This document shows, in pieces, positions 7,964 to 16,697 of a stretch of DNA of 64,000 nucleotides (positions within the stretch are counted from its first letter, which is position 1; every line of letters begins with the position of its first letter). The position numbers were made by a program, and so were the translations under genes. The notes below the pieces were generated by a model. It ran no database searches and had not been told where the DNA came from. It saw only the letters and a list, made by a program, of their open reading frames with translations. The stretch is taken from positions 3,410,001 through 3,474,000 of the forward strand of contig NZ_AP022615.1 of NCBI RefSeq assembly GCF_010730745.1, given 5' to 3'. The DNA is from Mycobacterium heidelbergense (lineage in GTDB: Bacteria > Actinomycetota > Actinomycetes > Mycobacteriales > Mycobacteriaceae).

Positions 7964-9267
7964 CCGGATCCTCCCAGTTCCTCGAGCCGGCCGGCGGTGT
8001 CGAGCTCCTGCACGTCCACGCGCCAGTCGTGCGGCAGCAGGTGATCGAGCAGGTCGTCCACCGTGACCGCGCCCAACAGGTGGTTCTGGTCGTCGACCAC
8101 CGGCCCACACACCAGGTTGTACGCGGCGAGGTAGCGGGTCAGCGCCGCCAACGGGGTCTCCGGCCTCAGGGCGAGCAGGTCGCTGTCGACGATCCCGCCG
8201 ACCAATTCGGCCGGCGCCTCGCGCAGCAGTCGCTGCAGCTGCACGCAGCCCAGGTAGCGCCCGGTCGGGGTGGCCGTCGGGGGGCGCACCACGAACACCA
8301 CTGACGACAGCGCGGGCGTGAGGTCGGGATCGCGGACCCGCGCCAGCGCCTCGGCGACCGCCGTGTCCGGGGTCAGCACCACCGGGTTCGAGGTCATCAA
8401 GCCGCCCGCGGTGTCGGGGGAATGCTTCAGCAGCCGACGCACCGGGGCGGAATCCCCGGGGTCCATCCGGGTCAGCAACATCTCGGCGTCCGTCGGATTG
8501 AGCACGCCGAGCAGGTCGGCGGCGTCGTCGGGATCCATCTCCTCGAGCACGTCAGCGGACCGGTCGGTGCCCAGCTGCGACAGCACGTCGGCCTGATCCA
8601 ATTCGGGCAGCTCCTGCAGGATGTCGGCCAGCCGCTCGTCGTCGAGCGCCTTGAGCACCTCGTAGCGCCGCTTGGGCGGCAGCCCGCGGATGGCGTCGGC
8701 CACGTCGACGGCCTTTCGCCCCTCGAACTGGCCCAGGAGCTGCGCCACCCCCTGACCCGGCAACGCCAGCGCCGACGGCGTCAGGCCCTGCACGTTGTGC
8801 CAGTCCACGACGTTCACCGGGCCGCGCCGCCCCAACCGGCGGGGGGTGCGGACGGCGACCCGGGTCACCAACCAGTCCCGCGTTCGGGCCTGCTCGATTC
8901 CCAGGTCGGTGATCACCACGTCGAGCCCGGCCAGCTCCGGCAGGTCCGGGTCGTTCACCCTGACGGTGGTGTCGAGGGCCTGACCCATTGCCAGCACCTC
9001 GCCGGGCCGCTGCTCGAAGTGGCGCAGGGACACGTTGCCCGTGTTGAGCGTCACCGCGTCGGGCTCGATGGCGGCGACCCGCAGGATCGGGATGAAGATG
9101 CTGCGCCGGGTCGCCAGATCGATCACCAGGCCCAGGACGCGCGGCTGCTGCCGGACGATGCTGATGCTGATCACGACGTCGCGCACGCGCCCGATCGACT
9201 CACCGAGCGGACCCAACACCAACATCCGCGAAAGGCGCGCGACGTACACCCTGTTGACCGGTCCCAT
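7960..9267 (-). CDS. MgtE N-domain / CBS-domain protein (Rv1232c-like)
   Basis: A 435-residue protein resembling the cytosolic half of MgtE magnesium channels. The N-terminal part (VYVARLSRMLVLGPLGESIG) looks like a PRC-barrel-type beta region. It is followed by the MgtE N superhelical repeats (LPPKRRYEVLKALDDERLAD, DVLEEMDPDDAADLLG) and two CBS motifs near the C-terminus (MTSNPVVLTPDTAVAEALAR; LLGAVTVDDLLDHLLP). No transmembrane pore is present, so it is a regulator or sensor rather than a channel. ATG at 9267. It overlaps the DUF1003 gene by four bases and is cotranscribed with it. Confidence 0.87.
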   Translation of the reverse strand: MGPVNRVYVARLSRMLVLGPLGESIGRVRDVVISISIVRQQPRVLGLVIDLATRRSIFIPILRVAAIEPDAVTLNTGNVSLRHFEQRPGEVLAMGQALDTTVRVNDPDLPELAGLDVVITDLGIEQARTRDWLVTRVAVRTPRRLGRRGPVNVVDWHNVQGLTPSALALPGQGVAQLLGQFEGRKAVDVADAIRGLPPKRRYEVLKALDDERLADILQELPELDQADVLSQLGTDRSADVLEEMDPDDAADLLGVLNPTDAEMLLTRMDPGDSAPVRRLLKHSPDTAGGLMTSNPVVLTPDTAVAEALARVRDPDLTPALSSVVFVVRPPTATPTGRYLGCVQLQRLLREAPAELVGGIVDSDLLALRPETPLAALTRYLAAYNLVCGPVVDDQNHLLGAVTVDDLLDHLLPHDWRVDVQELDTAGRLEELGGSG

Positions 9268-9336
9268 GGAAGTAGAGCCTAGGCAGCCGTCCGCCGGATG
9301 GCAGACGGCCACGCCCGGCCTCCCACCGAAAAGCCG

Positions 9337-9846
9337 CTAGCGCGAATGGATGCTGAACATCGCGACGATCAGGAACACCAGCAGGGTGCCGATGCCGATC
9401 ACGATGCCGGCGACCGCCAGGCCGTAGCCCTCCTGGCGGGTCTGCTTGATCTGGTTCAGCGCGATCACGCCCAGCACGATGGCGACGATCGAGCCGATGA
9501 CGCAGCAGAGGAACCCGGTGAACGACGAGATGAGTGAGGCGATCGCCAGGCCGTTCTTCCCGGCCGGTATCGCCGCCTGGCCCGCGTAATCCGGTGCTGA
9601 GTAATACGCGTCGGGGTAGCCGCCGGGGTAGGGAGGCGGTCCATAGCCGGCGGGCGGCCCGCCGAATTGCGGCGGCCCCGGCGGGTACGGCGGCCCCGGA
9701 TAGGGCGGCTGTCCGTATCCGGGCGGCGGAGGGCCGGCCGGCGCCGCCTCCCAGGGCGGCGTCCAACCCGGCCGTTCCGGGTCGTGGCCGCCGGGTGACG
9801 GCGGTGTGGCGTCGTCGCCGGGCGCGTCGTCGCCGGGAGCTGACAT
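9337..9846 (-). CDS. DUF4190 proline-rich membrane protein (Rv1233c-like)
   Basis: A 169-residue protein. The first 95 residues are a Pro/Gly/Tyr-rich tail (repeats like PPYPGPPYPPGPP), followed by two transmembrane helices (GLAIASLISSFTGFLCCVIG and YGLAVAGIVIGIGTLLVFLI) with the DUF4190 signature between them (IVLGVIALNQIKQTRQEG). The ATG at 9846 is preferred to the TTG at 9855. Function unknown; the family is common in actinobacterial envelopes. Confidence 0.84.
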   Translation of the reverse strand: MSAPGDDAPGDDATPPSPGGHDPERPGWTPPWEAAPAGPPPPGYGQPPYPGPPYPPGPPQFGGPPAGYGPPPYPGGYPDAYYSAPDYAGQAAIPAGKNGLAIASLISSFTGFLCCVIGSIVAIVLGVIALNQIKQTRQEGYGLAVAGIVIGIGTLLVFLIVAMFSIHSR

Positions 9847-9971
9847 GGTGTTCAACCTAGCCTATGCGCCGCGGCGAATCCGAGGCGTCGACCGTGTCCG
9901 GGTCGCTCACCAGGACGGGGCGCCGGGCCCGCAGGTGTGACGAAGGCCGAGGCGGAGCACAATGGGCACCA

Positions 9972-10535
9972 ATGACTAGTCCTTTCCAGCCTGGACAAGT
10001 TCCCGGCGCGACGTCCCCCGGCGGGGCGGCCGGCCGGCGCGGCGTGCCCTCGTTGCCGACACCGCCCAAGGGCTGGCCGGTCGGGTCCTATCCCACCTAC
10101 GCCGAGGCGCAGCGCGCCGTCGACTACCTGTCCGACCAACAGTTCCCCATCGAGCAGGTGACCATCGTGGGCGTCGACCTCATGCAGGTTGAACGGGTCA
10201 CCGGCCGGCTGACATGGCCCAAGGTGCTCGGCGGCGGCGTCCTCAGCGGGGCGTGGCTGGGCTTGTTCATCGGGCTGGTGCTCGGCTTCTTCAGCCCCAA
10301 TCCGTGGAGCGCGCTGCTCACCGGCCTGGTCGCCGGGGTGTTCTTCGGATTGATCACCTCCGCGGTTCCGTACGCAATGGCCCGTGGCACAAGGGATTTC
10401 AGCTCGACCATGCAATTGGTGGCCGGCCGCTACGACGTGCTCTGCGATCCGCAAAACGCAGAGAAAGCGCGCGGGATCTGTTGGCGCGCCTGGCGATCTG
10501 ACGCTTTGACCAGGTGCGCGAGAGGCAAACGGTGA
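9972..10535 (+). CDS. Conserved membrane protein (Rv1234-like, general-stress 17M-like)
   Basis: A 187-residue protein. An N-terminal soluble segment (GSYPTYAEAQRAVDYLSDQQ, FPIEQVTIVGVDLMQVERVT) resembles the general stress protein 17M-like ferredoxin-like fold. Two glycine-rich transmembrane helices follow (GGGVLSGAWLGLFIGLVLGF and ALLTGLVAGVFFGLITSAVP). ATG at 9972. Its stop overlaps the lpqY start as GTGA, placing it at the head of the trehalose-transport operon. The C-terminus reads on through a basic tail (WRAWRSDALTRCARGKR) a little longer than in Mtb. No direct function known. Confidence 0.85.
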   Translation: MTSPFQPGQVPGATSPGGAAGRRGVPSLPTPPKGWPVGSYPTYAEAQRAVDYLSDQQFPIEQVTIVGVDLMQVERVTGRLTWPKVLGGGVLSGAWLGLFIGLVLGFFSPNPWSALLTGLVAGVFFGLITSAVPYAMARGTRDFSSTMQLVAGRYDVLCDPQNAEKARGICWRAWRSDALTRCARGKR

Positions 10536-11938
10536 GTCGTCGTGGGCGCGTGCGCCGGTTAGGTGCGACCGCGCTGGCGACGCTCACCACCGCATCCGTG
10601 GCGGCCTGCGGGTCCGGCAGCAACGAGCTGGTGATCAGCTTCTACACGCCGGCCACCGACGCGGCCACGTTCACCGCGGTCGCCCAGGACTGCACCAAGC
10701 AGCTCGGAGGCCGGTTCGCCATCCGGCACGTGAGCCTGCCCAGAGGCCCCGGCGAGCAGCGATTGCAGCTGGCCCGGCGGCTGAGCGCGCACGACCGCGG
10801 CCTGGACGTGATGGCGCTGGACGTGGTGTGGACCGCGGAGTTCGCCGAGGCGGGTTGGGCGCTGCCGCTGTCGGACGACCCGGCGGGCCGGACCGAGGCC
10901 GACGCCACCCTCGACACCCTGCCGGGCCCGCTCGCGACGGCCCGCTGGAAACACGAGCTGTATGGCGAACCCGTGACGACCAACACCCAATTGCTGTGGT
11001 ACCGAGCGGATTTGGTGAGCCAACCGCCGCCGACCTGGGAGGCCATGGTGGCCGAAGCCGCCCGACTGCACGACGCCGGCAAGCCCGGCTGGATCGCCGT
11101 GCAGGCCAACGAGGGCGAGGGCCTGGTGGTGTGGTTCAACACGCTGCTGGTGAGCGGGGACGGTCGGGTGCTCTCCGAGGACGGCCGCCGCGTCACGCTG
11201 ACCGATACGCCCGAGCACAGGGCCGCCACCGTCAACGCGCTGCGGATCCTCAAGTCCGTGGCCACCGCGCCGGGGGCCGATCCGTCGATCACCCGGACCG
11301 ACGAGGGCACCGCGCGGCTGGCGGTCGAGCAGGGCAGGGCCGCGCTCGAAGTCAACTGGCCGTACGTGCTGGCGTCCCTGCTGGAGAACGCGGTCAAGGG
11401 CGGCGTGCCGTTCCTGCCGCTGAACCGGAATCCCGCGCTGGCGGGCAGCGTCAACGACGCCGGGACCTTCGTGCCCACCGATGAGCAATTTCGCGTCGCC
11501 TACGACGCCAGCCGGCAGGTCTTCGGGTTCGCGCCCTACCCGGGTGTGGCGCCCGGCCGGCCGGCCAAGGTGACGATCGGCGGCCTGAATCTGGCGGTGG
11601 CCAGCACCACCCGCCACCGCGCGGAGGCGTTCGAGGCGGTGCGCTGCCTGCGCAGCCTGCGGAGCCAGAAGTACGTGTCGATCGAAGGCGGCCTGCCCGC
11701 GGTGCGCGCCTCGCTGTATTCGGATCCGCAATTCCAGGCCAAGTATCCGATGCACACCGTCATCCGCCAGCAGCTCACCGATGCCGCGATGCGGCCCGCG
11801 ACGCCGGCCTATCAGGCGCTGGCCATCCGGCTGGCGTCGGTGCTGAGCCCGATCACCCGGATCGACCCGGAGCGGACCGCCGACGAGCTGACCGCGCAGG
11901 CGCAAAAGGCCATCGAGGGCAAAGGGCTGCTGCCGTGA
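10532..11938 (+). CDS. lpqY: Trehalose-binding lipoprotein LpqY
   Basis: A 468-residue substrate-binding lipoprotein of the SugABC importer, identical in length to Mtb LpqY. The signal peptide has a basic N-terminus (VSRRGRVRRLG), a hydrophobic core and the lipobox SVAAC, then an extracellular solute-binding type 1 fold (NELVISFYTPATDAATFTAV). It captures trehalose released from trehalose monomycolate during cell-envelope synthesis so that it can be recycled. The GTG start overlaps the preceding stop (GTGA). An upstream GTG at 10514 is possible but would lengthen the signal peptide. Confidence 0.95.
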   Translation: MSRRGRVRRLGATALATLTTASVAACGSGSNELVISFYTPATDAATFTAVAQDCTKQLGGRFAIRHVSLPRGPGEQRLQLARRLSAHDRGLDVMALDVVWTAEFAEAGWALPLSDDPAGRTEADATLDTLPGPLATARWKHELYGEPVTTNTQLLWYRADLVSQPPPTWEAMVAEAARLHDAGKPGWIAVQANEGEGLVVWFNTLLVSGDGRVLSEDGRRVTLTDTPEHRAATVNALRILKSVATAPGADPSITRTDEGTARLAVEQGRAALEVNWPYVLASLLENAVKGGVPFLPLNRNPALAGSVNDAGTFVPTDEQFRVAYDASRQVFGFAPYPGVAPGRPAKVTIGGLNLAVASTTRHRAEAFEAVRCLRSLRSQKYVSIEGGLPAVRASLYSDPQFQAKYPMHTVIRQQLTDAAMRPATPAYQALAIRLASVLSPITRIDPERTADELTAQAQKAIEGKGLLP

Positions 11939-12007
11939 TCCGCGCCGGCGACGATGCAGAGCGTAGCGATGCTGAGGAGCGGCGCCAATGATCCGCGCCG
12001 GCGACGA
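11936..12007 (+). repeat. 53-bp MIRU-type repeat at the lpqY/sugA junction with partial second unit
   Basis: TGATCCGCGCCGGCGACGA occurs at 11936-11954 and again at 11989-12007, exactly 53 bp apart. The first unit starts on the lpqY stop codon, contains GATGCAGAGCGTAGCGATG and GAGGAGCGGCG, and ends just before a new ATGA. This matches what I recall of mycobacterial interspersed repetitive units, including the short 53-bp type that inserts into stop/start overlaps of coupled genes. The repeat supplies the sugA ribosome site, the start codon and its first residues (MIRAGDE). Confidence 0.75.
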
Positions 12008-12866
12008 GCGGCGACTGGCCTTCATGCTGGTCGCGCCGGCGGCGATCCTGATGCTGGCGGTGACGGCCTATCCGATCGGCTACGCGATATGGCTTAGCCT
12101 GCAGCGCAACAACCTTGCCACGCCCCATGACACCGCGTTCGTCGGCCTGGCCAACTACCAGACGGTCTTGACGGATCGGTATTGGTGGACGGCGCTGGCG
12201 GTGACGCTGGGAATCACGGTGGTTTCGGTGTCGATCGAGTTCGTGCTCGGCCTGGCGCTGGCGCTGGCGATGCACCACACCCTCGTGGGCAAGGGTGTGG
12301 TGCGCACCGCGGTGCTGATCCCGTACGGCATCGTCACCGTCGTCGCGTCGTACAGCTGGTTCTACGCGTGGACGCCGGGGACCGGCTATCTGGCCAACCT
12401 GCTGCCGCAGGGGAGCGCGCCGCTGACCGAGCAGATCCCGTCGCTGGGCATCGTCGTCCTCGCCGAGGTGTGGAAGACCACGCCGTTCATGTCGTTGCTG
12501 CTGCTGGCCGGGCTGGCGCTGGTGCCGGGGGACTTGTTGCACGCCGCGCAGGTCGACGGGGCCGGCGCCTGGCGGCGGCTGACCAGGATCGTCCTGCCGA
12601 TCATCAAGCCGGCAGTCGTTGTCGCGCTGCTGTTCCGGACGCTGGACGCCTTCCGCATCTTCGACAACATCTATGTGCTGACCGACGGCGCCAACAACAC
12701 CGACTCGGTGTCGATCCTGGGCTACGACAACCTGTTCAAGGGCTTCAATGTGGGCCTGGGCTCCGCGATCAGCGTGTTGATCTTCGGATGCGCGGGCGTC
12801 ATCGCACTCGTTTACATCAAGGTCTTCGGCGCCGCGGCACCCGGGGGTGACGTCGATGGGCGCTGA
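11988..12866 (+). CDS. sugA: Trehalose ABC importer permease SugA
   Basis: A 292-residue MalF-type permease with six predicted membrane helices, beginning LAFMLVAPAAILMLAVTAYP, and the permease EAA loop HAAQVDGAGAWRRLTRIVLP near residue 190 that contacts the SugC ATPase. With SugB, LpqY and SugC it imports trehalose. The Mtb protein is about 15 residues longer at the N-terminus. Here the N-terminal residues MIRAGDE are encoded by a MIRU-type repeat, so this start has been remodelled. The end overlaps sugB by 11 bases. Confidence 0.94.
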   Translation: MIRAGDERRLAFMLVAPAAILMLAVTAYPIGYAIWLSLQRNNLATPHDTAFVGLANYQTVLTDRYWWTALAVTLGITVVSVSIEFVLGLALALAMHHTLVGKGVVRTAVLIPYGIVTVVASYSWFYAWTPGTGYLANLLPQGSAPLTEQIPSLGIVVLAEVWKTTPFMSLLLLAGLALVPGDLLHAAQVDGAGAWRRLTRIVLPIIKPAVVVALLFRTLDAFRIFDNIYVLTDGANNTDSVSILGYDNLFKGFNVGLGSAISVLIFGCAGVIALVYIKVFGAAAPGGDVDGR

Positions 12867-13695
12867 GGCGGTGGGCGCCCGGCGCGCCGCCGGCTGGGTC
12901 GTTCTGGACACCGTGATCGTGGTGTACGCGCTTCTTCCGGTGCTGTGGATTCTCAGCCTGTCGCTTAAGCCGGCGTCAACGGTCAAGGACGGCAGGCTGA
13001 TTCCGTCGTCGGTGACCTTCGAGAACTACCGCGGGATCTTTCGGGGCGAGCTCTTCGGCTCGGCGCTGATCAACTCCGTCGGGATCGGCCTGATCACCAC
13101 CGCCATCGCCGTGGCGCTCGGCGCGATGGCGGCCTACGCGATCGCCCGGCTGAACTTTCCCGGCAAGCGGGCGCTCATCGGCGCCGCCCTGCTGGTCACC
13201 ATGTTCCCGGCCATTTCGCTGGTCACCCCGTTGTTCAGCATCGAACGCTGGCTGGGTCTGTTCGACACCTGGCCGGGCTTGATCCTGCCCTACATCACTT
13301 TCGCGTTGCCCCTTGCCATTTACACCCTGTCGGCCTTCTTCCGGGAGATCCCGTGGGATCTGGAGAGGGCGGCCAGGATGGACGGCGCCACGCCGGGTCA
13401 GGCCTTCCGCAAGGTGATCGTCCCGCTGGCGGCGCCGGGGCTGGTGACCGCGGCCATCCTGGTGTTCATCTTCGCCTGGAACGACCTGCTGCTGGCGCTG
13501 TCCCTGACCGCCACCAGGGCGGCGATCACCGCGCCGGTGGCGATCGTAAGCTTCAGCGGCAGTTCGCAGTTCGAGGAGCCGACCGGATCGATCGCGGCCG
13601 GTGCCATCGTGATCACGGTCCCGATCATCGTTTTTGTTCTAATCTTCCAACGACGGATTGTCGCCGGGTTGACCTCTGGCGCTGTGAAGGGATAG
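12856..13695 (+). CDS. sugB: Trehalose ABC importer permease SugB
   Basis: A 279-residue MalG-type permease with six predicted helices (WVVLDTVIVVYALLPVLWIL at the N-terminus). The EAA motif is ERAARMDGATPGQAFRKVIV at about residues 175-194, followed by VFIFAWNDLLLALSL. It pairs with SugA to form the membrane channel. I use the ATG at 12856 (MGAEAVGARR); a GTG three codons upstream is also in frame. It overlaps sugA and is followed by sugC after 4 bp, so the four importer genes form one transcript. Confidence 0.94.
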   Translation: MGAEAVGARRAAGWVVLDTVIVVYALLPVLWILSLSLKPASTVKDGRLIPSSVTFENYRGIFRGELFGSALINSVGIGLITTAIAVALGAMAAYAIARLNFPGKRALIGAALLVTMFPAISLVTPLFSIERWLGLFDTWPGLILPYITFALPLAIYTLSAFFREIPWDLERAARMDGATPGQAFRKVIVPLAAPGLVTAAILVFIFAWNDLLLALSLTATRAAITAPVAIVSFSGSSQFEEPTGSIAAGAIVITVPIIVFVLIFQRRIVAGLTSGAVKG

Positions 13696-13699
13696 CGCG

Positions 13700-14875
13700 A
13701 TGGCCGAGATTGTGTTGGACCACGTCAACAAGAGCTACGCCGACGGCGCGATGGCGGTGAGGGACCTGAGCATCACCATCGCCGATGGGGAATTCCTGAT
13801 CCTGGTGGGGCCCTCCGGCTGCGGCAAGACCACGACGCTCAACATGATCGCCGGGCTCGAGGACATCTCGTCGGGCGAGCTGCGCATCGGCGGCGAACGG
13901 GTGAACGAGAAGGCGCCCAAGGACCGCGATATCGCGATGGTGTTCCAGTCTTACGCGCTGTACCCGCACATGACCGTGCGGCAGAACATCGCGTTTCCGC
14001 TGACCCTGGCGAAGATGAAGAAGGCCGAGATCGCGCAGAAGGTCGAGGAGACCGCGAAAACCCTTGACCTGACCGAGTTTTTGGACCGCAAGCCGTCCCA
14101 GTTGTCGGGCGGGCAACGTCAGCGGGTCGCGATGGGCCGGGCGATCGTGCGCCACCCCAAGGCGTTTCTGATGGACGAGCCGCTGTCCAACCTGGACGCC
14201 AAACTGCGGGTGCAGATGCGCGGCGAGATCGCCCGGCTGCAGCGCAGATTGGGCACCACCACCGTCTACGTCACCCACGACCAGACCGAGGCCATGACGC
14301 TGGGCGACCGCGTGGTGGTGATGCACGGCGGGGTGGCACAGCAGATCGGCACCCCGGACGAGCTTTACGAGCGTCCCGCCAACCTGTTCGTCGCGGGGTT
14401 CATCGGCTCGCCGGCGATGAACTTCTTCCCCGCGACCCTGACGCCGACCGGATTGACCCTGTCCTTCGGCGAGGTGATGCTGGCGCCGGAGGTTCAGCGG
14501 GTGATCGCGCAGCACGAGAAGCCGGAGAACGTCATCGTCGGGGTGCGGCCCGAGCACCTGGCCGACGCCGCGCTGATCGACGGCTATCAGCGGATCAGGG
14601 CGCTGACCTTCGAGGTGAAGGTCGACCTGGTCGAATCGCTGGGCGCCGACAAGTACGTGTACTTCACCACCGCCGGCCCGGTCGTGCACTCCGCTCAGCT
14701 GGACGAGCTGGAGGCCCAGGGTGAAGTCCACGAAAACCAGTTCGTCGCAAGGGTTCCCGCCGAGTCGAAGGCGGCCATCGGGCAGTCCATCGAGTTGGCG
14801 TTGGACACGTCGAAAGTCGCCGTCTTCGACGCCGACTCCGGGATGAACCTGACGGTTCCGGCCGACGCCGGGTGA
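13700..14875 (+). CDS. sugC: Trehalose ABC importer ATPase SugC
   Basis: A 391-residue MalK-type ATPase that powers trehalose import. It has Walker A GPSGCGKT (37-44), signature LSGGQRQRVA (about 135-144), Walker B AFLMDEP (Asp159-Glu160), the switch His in YVTHDQTEAM and a C-terminal OB-type regulatory domain (from about 240). All catalytic residues are present. Starts at ATG 13700. Its stop codon is overlapped by the start of a suppressor-of-fused-domain gene that I do not recall at this place in Mtb. Confidence 0.96.
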   Translation: MAEIVLDHVNKSYADGAMAVRDLSITIADGEFLILVGPSGCGKTTTLNMIAGLEDISSGELRIGGERVNEKAPKDRDIAMVFQSYALYPHMTVRQNIAFPLTLAKMKKAEIAQKVEETAKTLDLTEFLDRKPSQLSGGQRQRVAMGRAIVRHPKAFLMDEPLSNLDAKLRVQMRGEIARLQRRLGTTTVYVTHDQTEAMTLGDRVVVMHGGVAQQIGTPDELYERPANLFVAGFIGSPAMNFFPATLTPTGLTLSFGEVMLAPEVQRVIAQHEKPENVIVGVRPEHLADAALIDGYQRIRALTFEVKVDLVESLGADKYVYFTTAGPVVHSAQLDELEAQGEVHENQFVARVPAESKAAIGQSIELALDTSKVAVFDADSGMNLTVPADAG

Positions 14876-15477
14876 CTGAGATCCTCGACCGCGTGCGCGC
14901 GCACCTGCGCGGCCACTTCGCCGGGGCCGAGCCCGAGTCGGCGAGCGTGACGTTCCTCGGCACCGAGCCCATCGAGGTGCTGCGATTCCGCGAGCGGGCG
15001 GACGGGCCGGCGGGGATAGTGCACTACGTGTCGCTGGGGTGCTCGCGCTACCCGATGACCGACCCGGCGGAAATCCTCGCCGACCCCCAGCGTGGCCCGC
15101 GCGCCGAAATCGTGCTGTCCCTGCGGGATCCCCGGCGGGCCACCGGCGTCGCCCGCAGCCTCGCGATACTCGCGGCGACGCCGGCCGTCGAGGGTGTCGT
15201 GCTGGGCGCCGACGCGCTGATCGACCTCGGCTCGCCGCTGTGGGCGTGGCCGTCGGCGCGGGTGCCGTTCACCGCGGTGTTGTTGGGCCGCAGCGAGATT
15301 CCGGACCTGCCGCTGGGCCCGCCGCGCGACCCGGTGGAGTTCCTGTCGGCGATCCCGATCACCGCGACCGAGGCGGCGTGGGTGCGGCTCAAGGGCGCCG
15401 AGGCCATGCGACGGGCATGGGAAAACGACGGCGTGGACGTGCTGGACCCGAAAAGGCCCGCGGCGCAACCGAGCTGA
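14872..15477 (+). CDS. Suppressor-of-fused (SUFU) domain protein coupled to sugC
   Basis: A 201-residue soluble protein. The pattern (VTFLGTEPIEVLRFRERADG; IVHYVSLGCSRYPMTDP; RAEIVLSLRDPR; PFTAVLLGRSEIPDLPLGPP; EFLSAIPITATEAAWVRLKG) matches the bacterial suppressor-of-fused domain, often seen as an orphan or in polymorphic-toxin immunity proteins. GTG at 14872 overlaps the sugC stop as GTGA, so it is translationally coupled to the trehalose importer. No signal peptide or membrane helix. Its role there is unknown; possibilities are an accessory regulator or a chance addition to the operon. Confidence 0.72.
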   Translation: MTEILDRVRAHLRGHFAGAEPESASVTFLGTEPIEVLRFRERADGPAGIVHYVSLGCSRYPMTDPAEILADPQRGPRAEIVLSLRDPRRATGVARSLAILAATPAVEGVVLGADALIDLGSPLWAWPSARVPFTAVLLGRSEIPDLPLGPPRDPVEFLSAIPITATEAAWVRLKGAEAMRRAWENDGVDVLDPKRPAAQPS

Positions 15478-15493
15478 TCGCCAGGTCGATCGC

Positions 15494-15551
15494 CGAGCAG
15501 ACGCAGAATCGCACTGCGCGACGCGAATTCGTGCGATTCTGCGTCTGCTCG
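15494..15551. terminator. Long perfect palindrome between convergent genes (putative bidirectional terminator)
   Basis: GAGCAGACGCAGAATCGCAC (15495-15514) is the exact reverse complement of the segment at 15531-15550; one more C-G pair outside gives 21-bp arms around a 16-nt loop. It lies 17 bp after the stop of the SUFU-domain gene and 52 bp after the stop of corA. There is no T-tract. I recall similar palindromes as dispersed repeats in other mycobacteria. Structure is certain; termination is inferred. Confidence 0.7.
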
Positions 15552-15595
15552 CGAGGGGCGCGAGGGGCGCGAGGGGCGCGAGGGGCGCGAGGGGG
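15551..15595 (+). repeat. Five tandem copies of a 9-bp unit
   Basis: GCGAGGGGC is repeated from 15551 in four exact copies plus a fifth ending in G, immediately after the palindrome and 7 bp before the corA stop codon. Such short tandem arrays are prone to slippage and may vary between strains. Confidence 0.8.
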
Positions 15596-15602
15596 AGGTG
15601 AG

Positions 15603-16697
15603 CTACAGCCAGTTGTTGCGCCGGAATTGGAAGTACAGCACCAGGCAGAAGAGGGACATCAGGGCCATGATCCCCGGGTAACCCCACGTCCAGTTCAGCT
15701 CGGGCATGAAATGAAAGTTCATGCCGTAGATGGCGGCGACCATGGTGGGCACCGCGAGGATGCCGGCCCACGCCGCCATCTTGCGCATGTCGTTGTTCTG
15801 CTGCATCCCGACGCGGGCCAGCGCGGCCTGCACCAGCGAGTTGAGCATGTCGTCGTAGCTGGTGATCTGGTCCGCGGCCTGGGACTGGTGGTCGGAGACG
15901 TCGCGCATGTAGCGCCGCACCTCCTTGGAGATCACGTCCTTGTTTTCCACCTGCATTCGATGGAACGCGACGGACAGCGGGCTCACGCACCGGCGCAGCT
16001 CGACGACCTCGCGCTTGAGCAGGTAGATCGGCTCGACATCGAGCTTGCGGCCCGGGGCGAACGCCACCTCCTCGATGCCGTCGATGTCGGATTCGATCAG
16101 GCTGCTCACCTCGAGGTAGTGGTCCACCACGTCGTCGGCGATGGCGTGCATCACCGCGAACGGTCCGAGGCGCAACTGCTCGGGGTCGGCGTCCATGCGC
16201 TTGCGCACCTCGGACAGCCCACCGTGCTCACCATGGCGGACGGTGACCACGAAATCCCTGCCGACGAACACCATGATCTCGCCGGTCTCGACGATCTGGC
16301 GGGCCAGCACCACCGATTCGTGCGGGACGTAGGTGACGGTCTTCAGGACGAGGAAGACGGTGTCGTCGTATCGCTCCAGCTTGGGCCGCTGGTGCGCGCA
16401 CACGGCGTCTTCGACGGCCAGCGGGTGCAGCCCGAACACGTCGGCCACGTCCTGCATCTCGGACTGGTCCGGCTCGCGCAGGCCCACCCAGACGAATGCC
16501 TCGTGGCCGAGCATTTCGATCTGGCGCACCCTGTTGAGCGCGGCGGCGTACGTGAACGTCCCGGGCATCCGGTGGCCGTCGGCGTAGACGGCGCAGTCCA
16601 CCAAGGCCTCGCGCGGCTCGCGGGGAGCGGGCTCTACGTGCGGCTCGTGGGCGAGCGGTCTGAGCGCTTCGGGCAATGCGTCGAACCCCGGGAACAC
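15603..16697 (-). CDS. corA: Magnesium/cobalt channel CorA
   Basis: A 364-residue CorA-family divalent-cation channel. A long soluble N-terminal funnel domain (FTYAAALNRVRQIEMLGHEA; LHPLAVEDAVCAHQRPKLER) is followed by two C-terminal membrane helices (MAAWAGILAVPTMVAAIYGM and YPGIMALMSLFCLVLYFQFR). The hallmark selectivity motif YGMNF closes the first helix near residue 325, and a basic tail RRNNWL ends the protein. GTG start at 16697 behind a GGAGG. Length matches Mtb CorA (366). Confidence 0.95.
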   Translation of the reverse strand: MFPGFDALPEALRPLAHEPHVEPAPREPREALVDCAVYADGHRMPGTFTYAAALNRVRQIEMLGHEAFVWVGLREPDQSEMQDVADVFGLHPLAVEDAVCAHQRPKLERYDDTVFLVLKTVTYVPHESVVLARQIVETGEIMVFVGRDFVVTVRHGEHGGLSEVRKRMDADPEQLRLGPFAVMHAIADDVVDHYLEVSSLIESDIDGIEEVAFAPGRKLDVEPIYLLKREVVELRRCVSPLSVAFHRMQVENKDVISKEVRRYMRDVSDHQSQAADQITSYDDMLNSLVQAALARVGMQQNNDMRKMAAWAGILAVPTMVAAIYGMNFHFMPELNWTWGYPGIMALMSLFCLVLYFQFRRNNWL

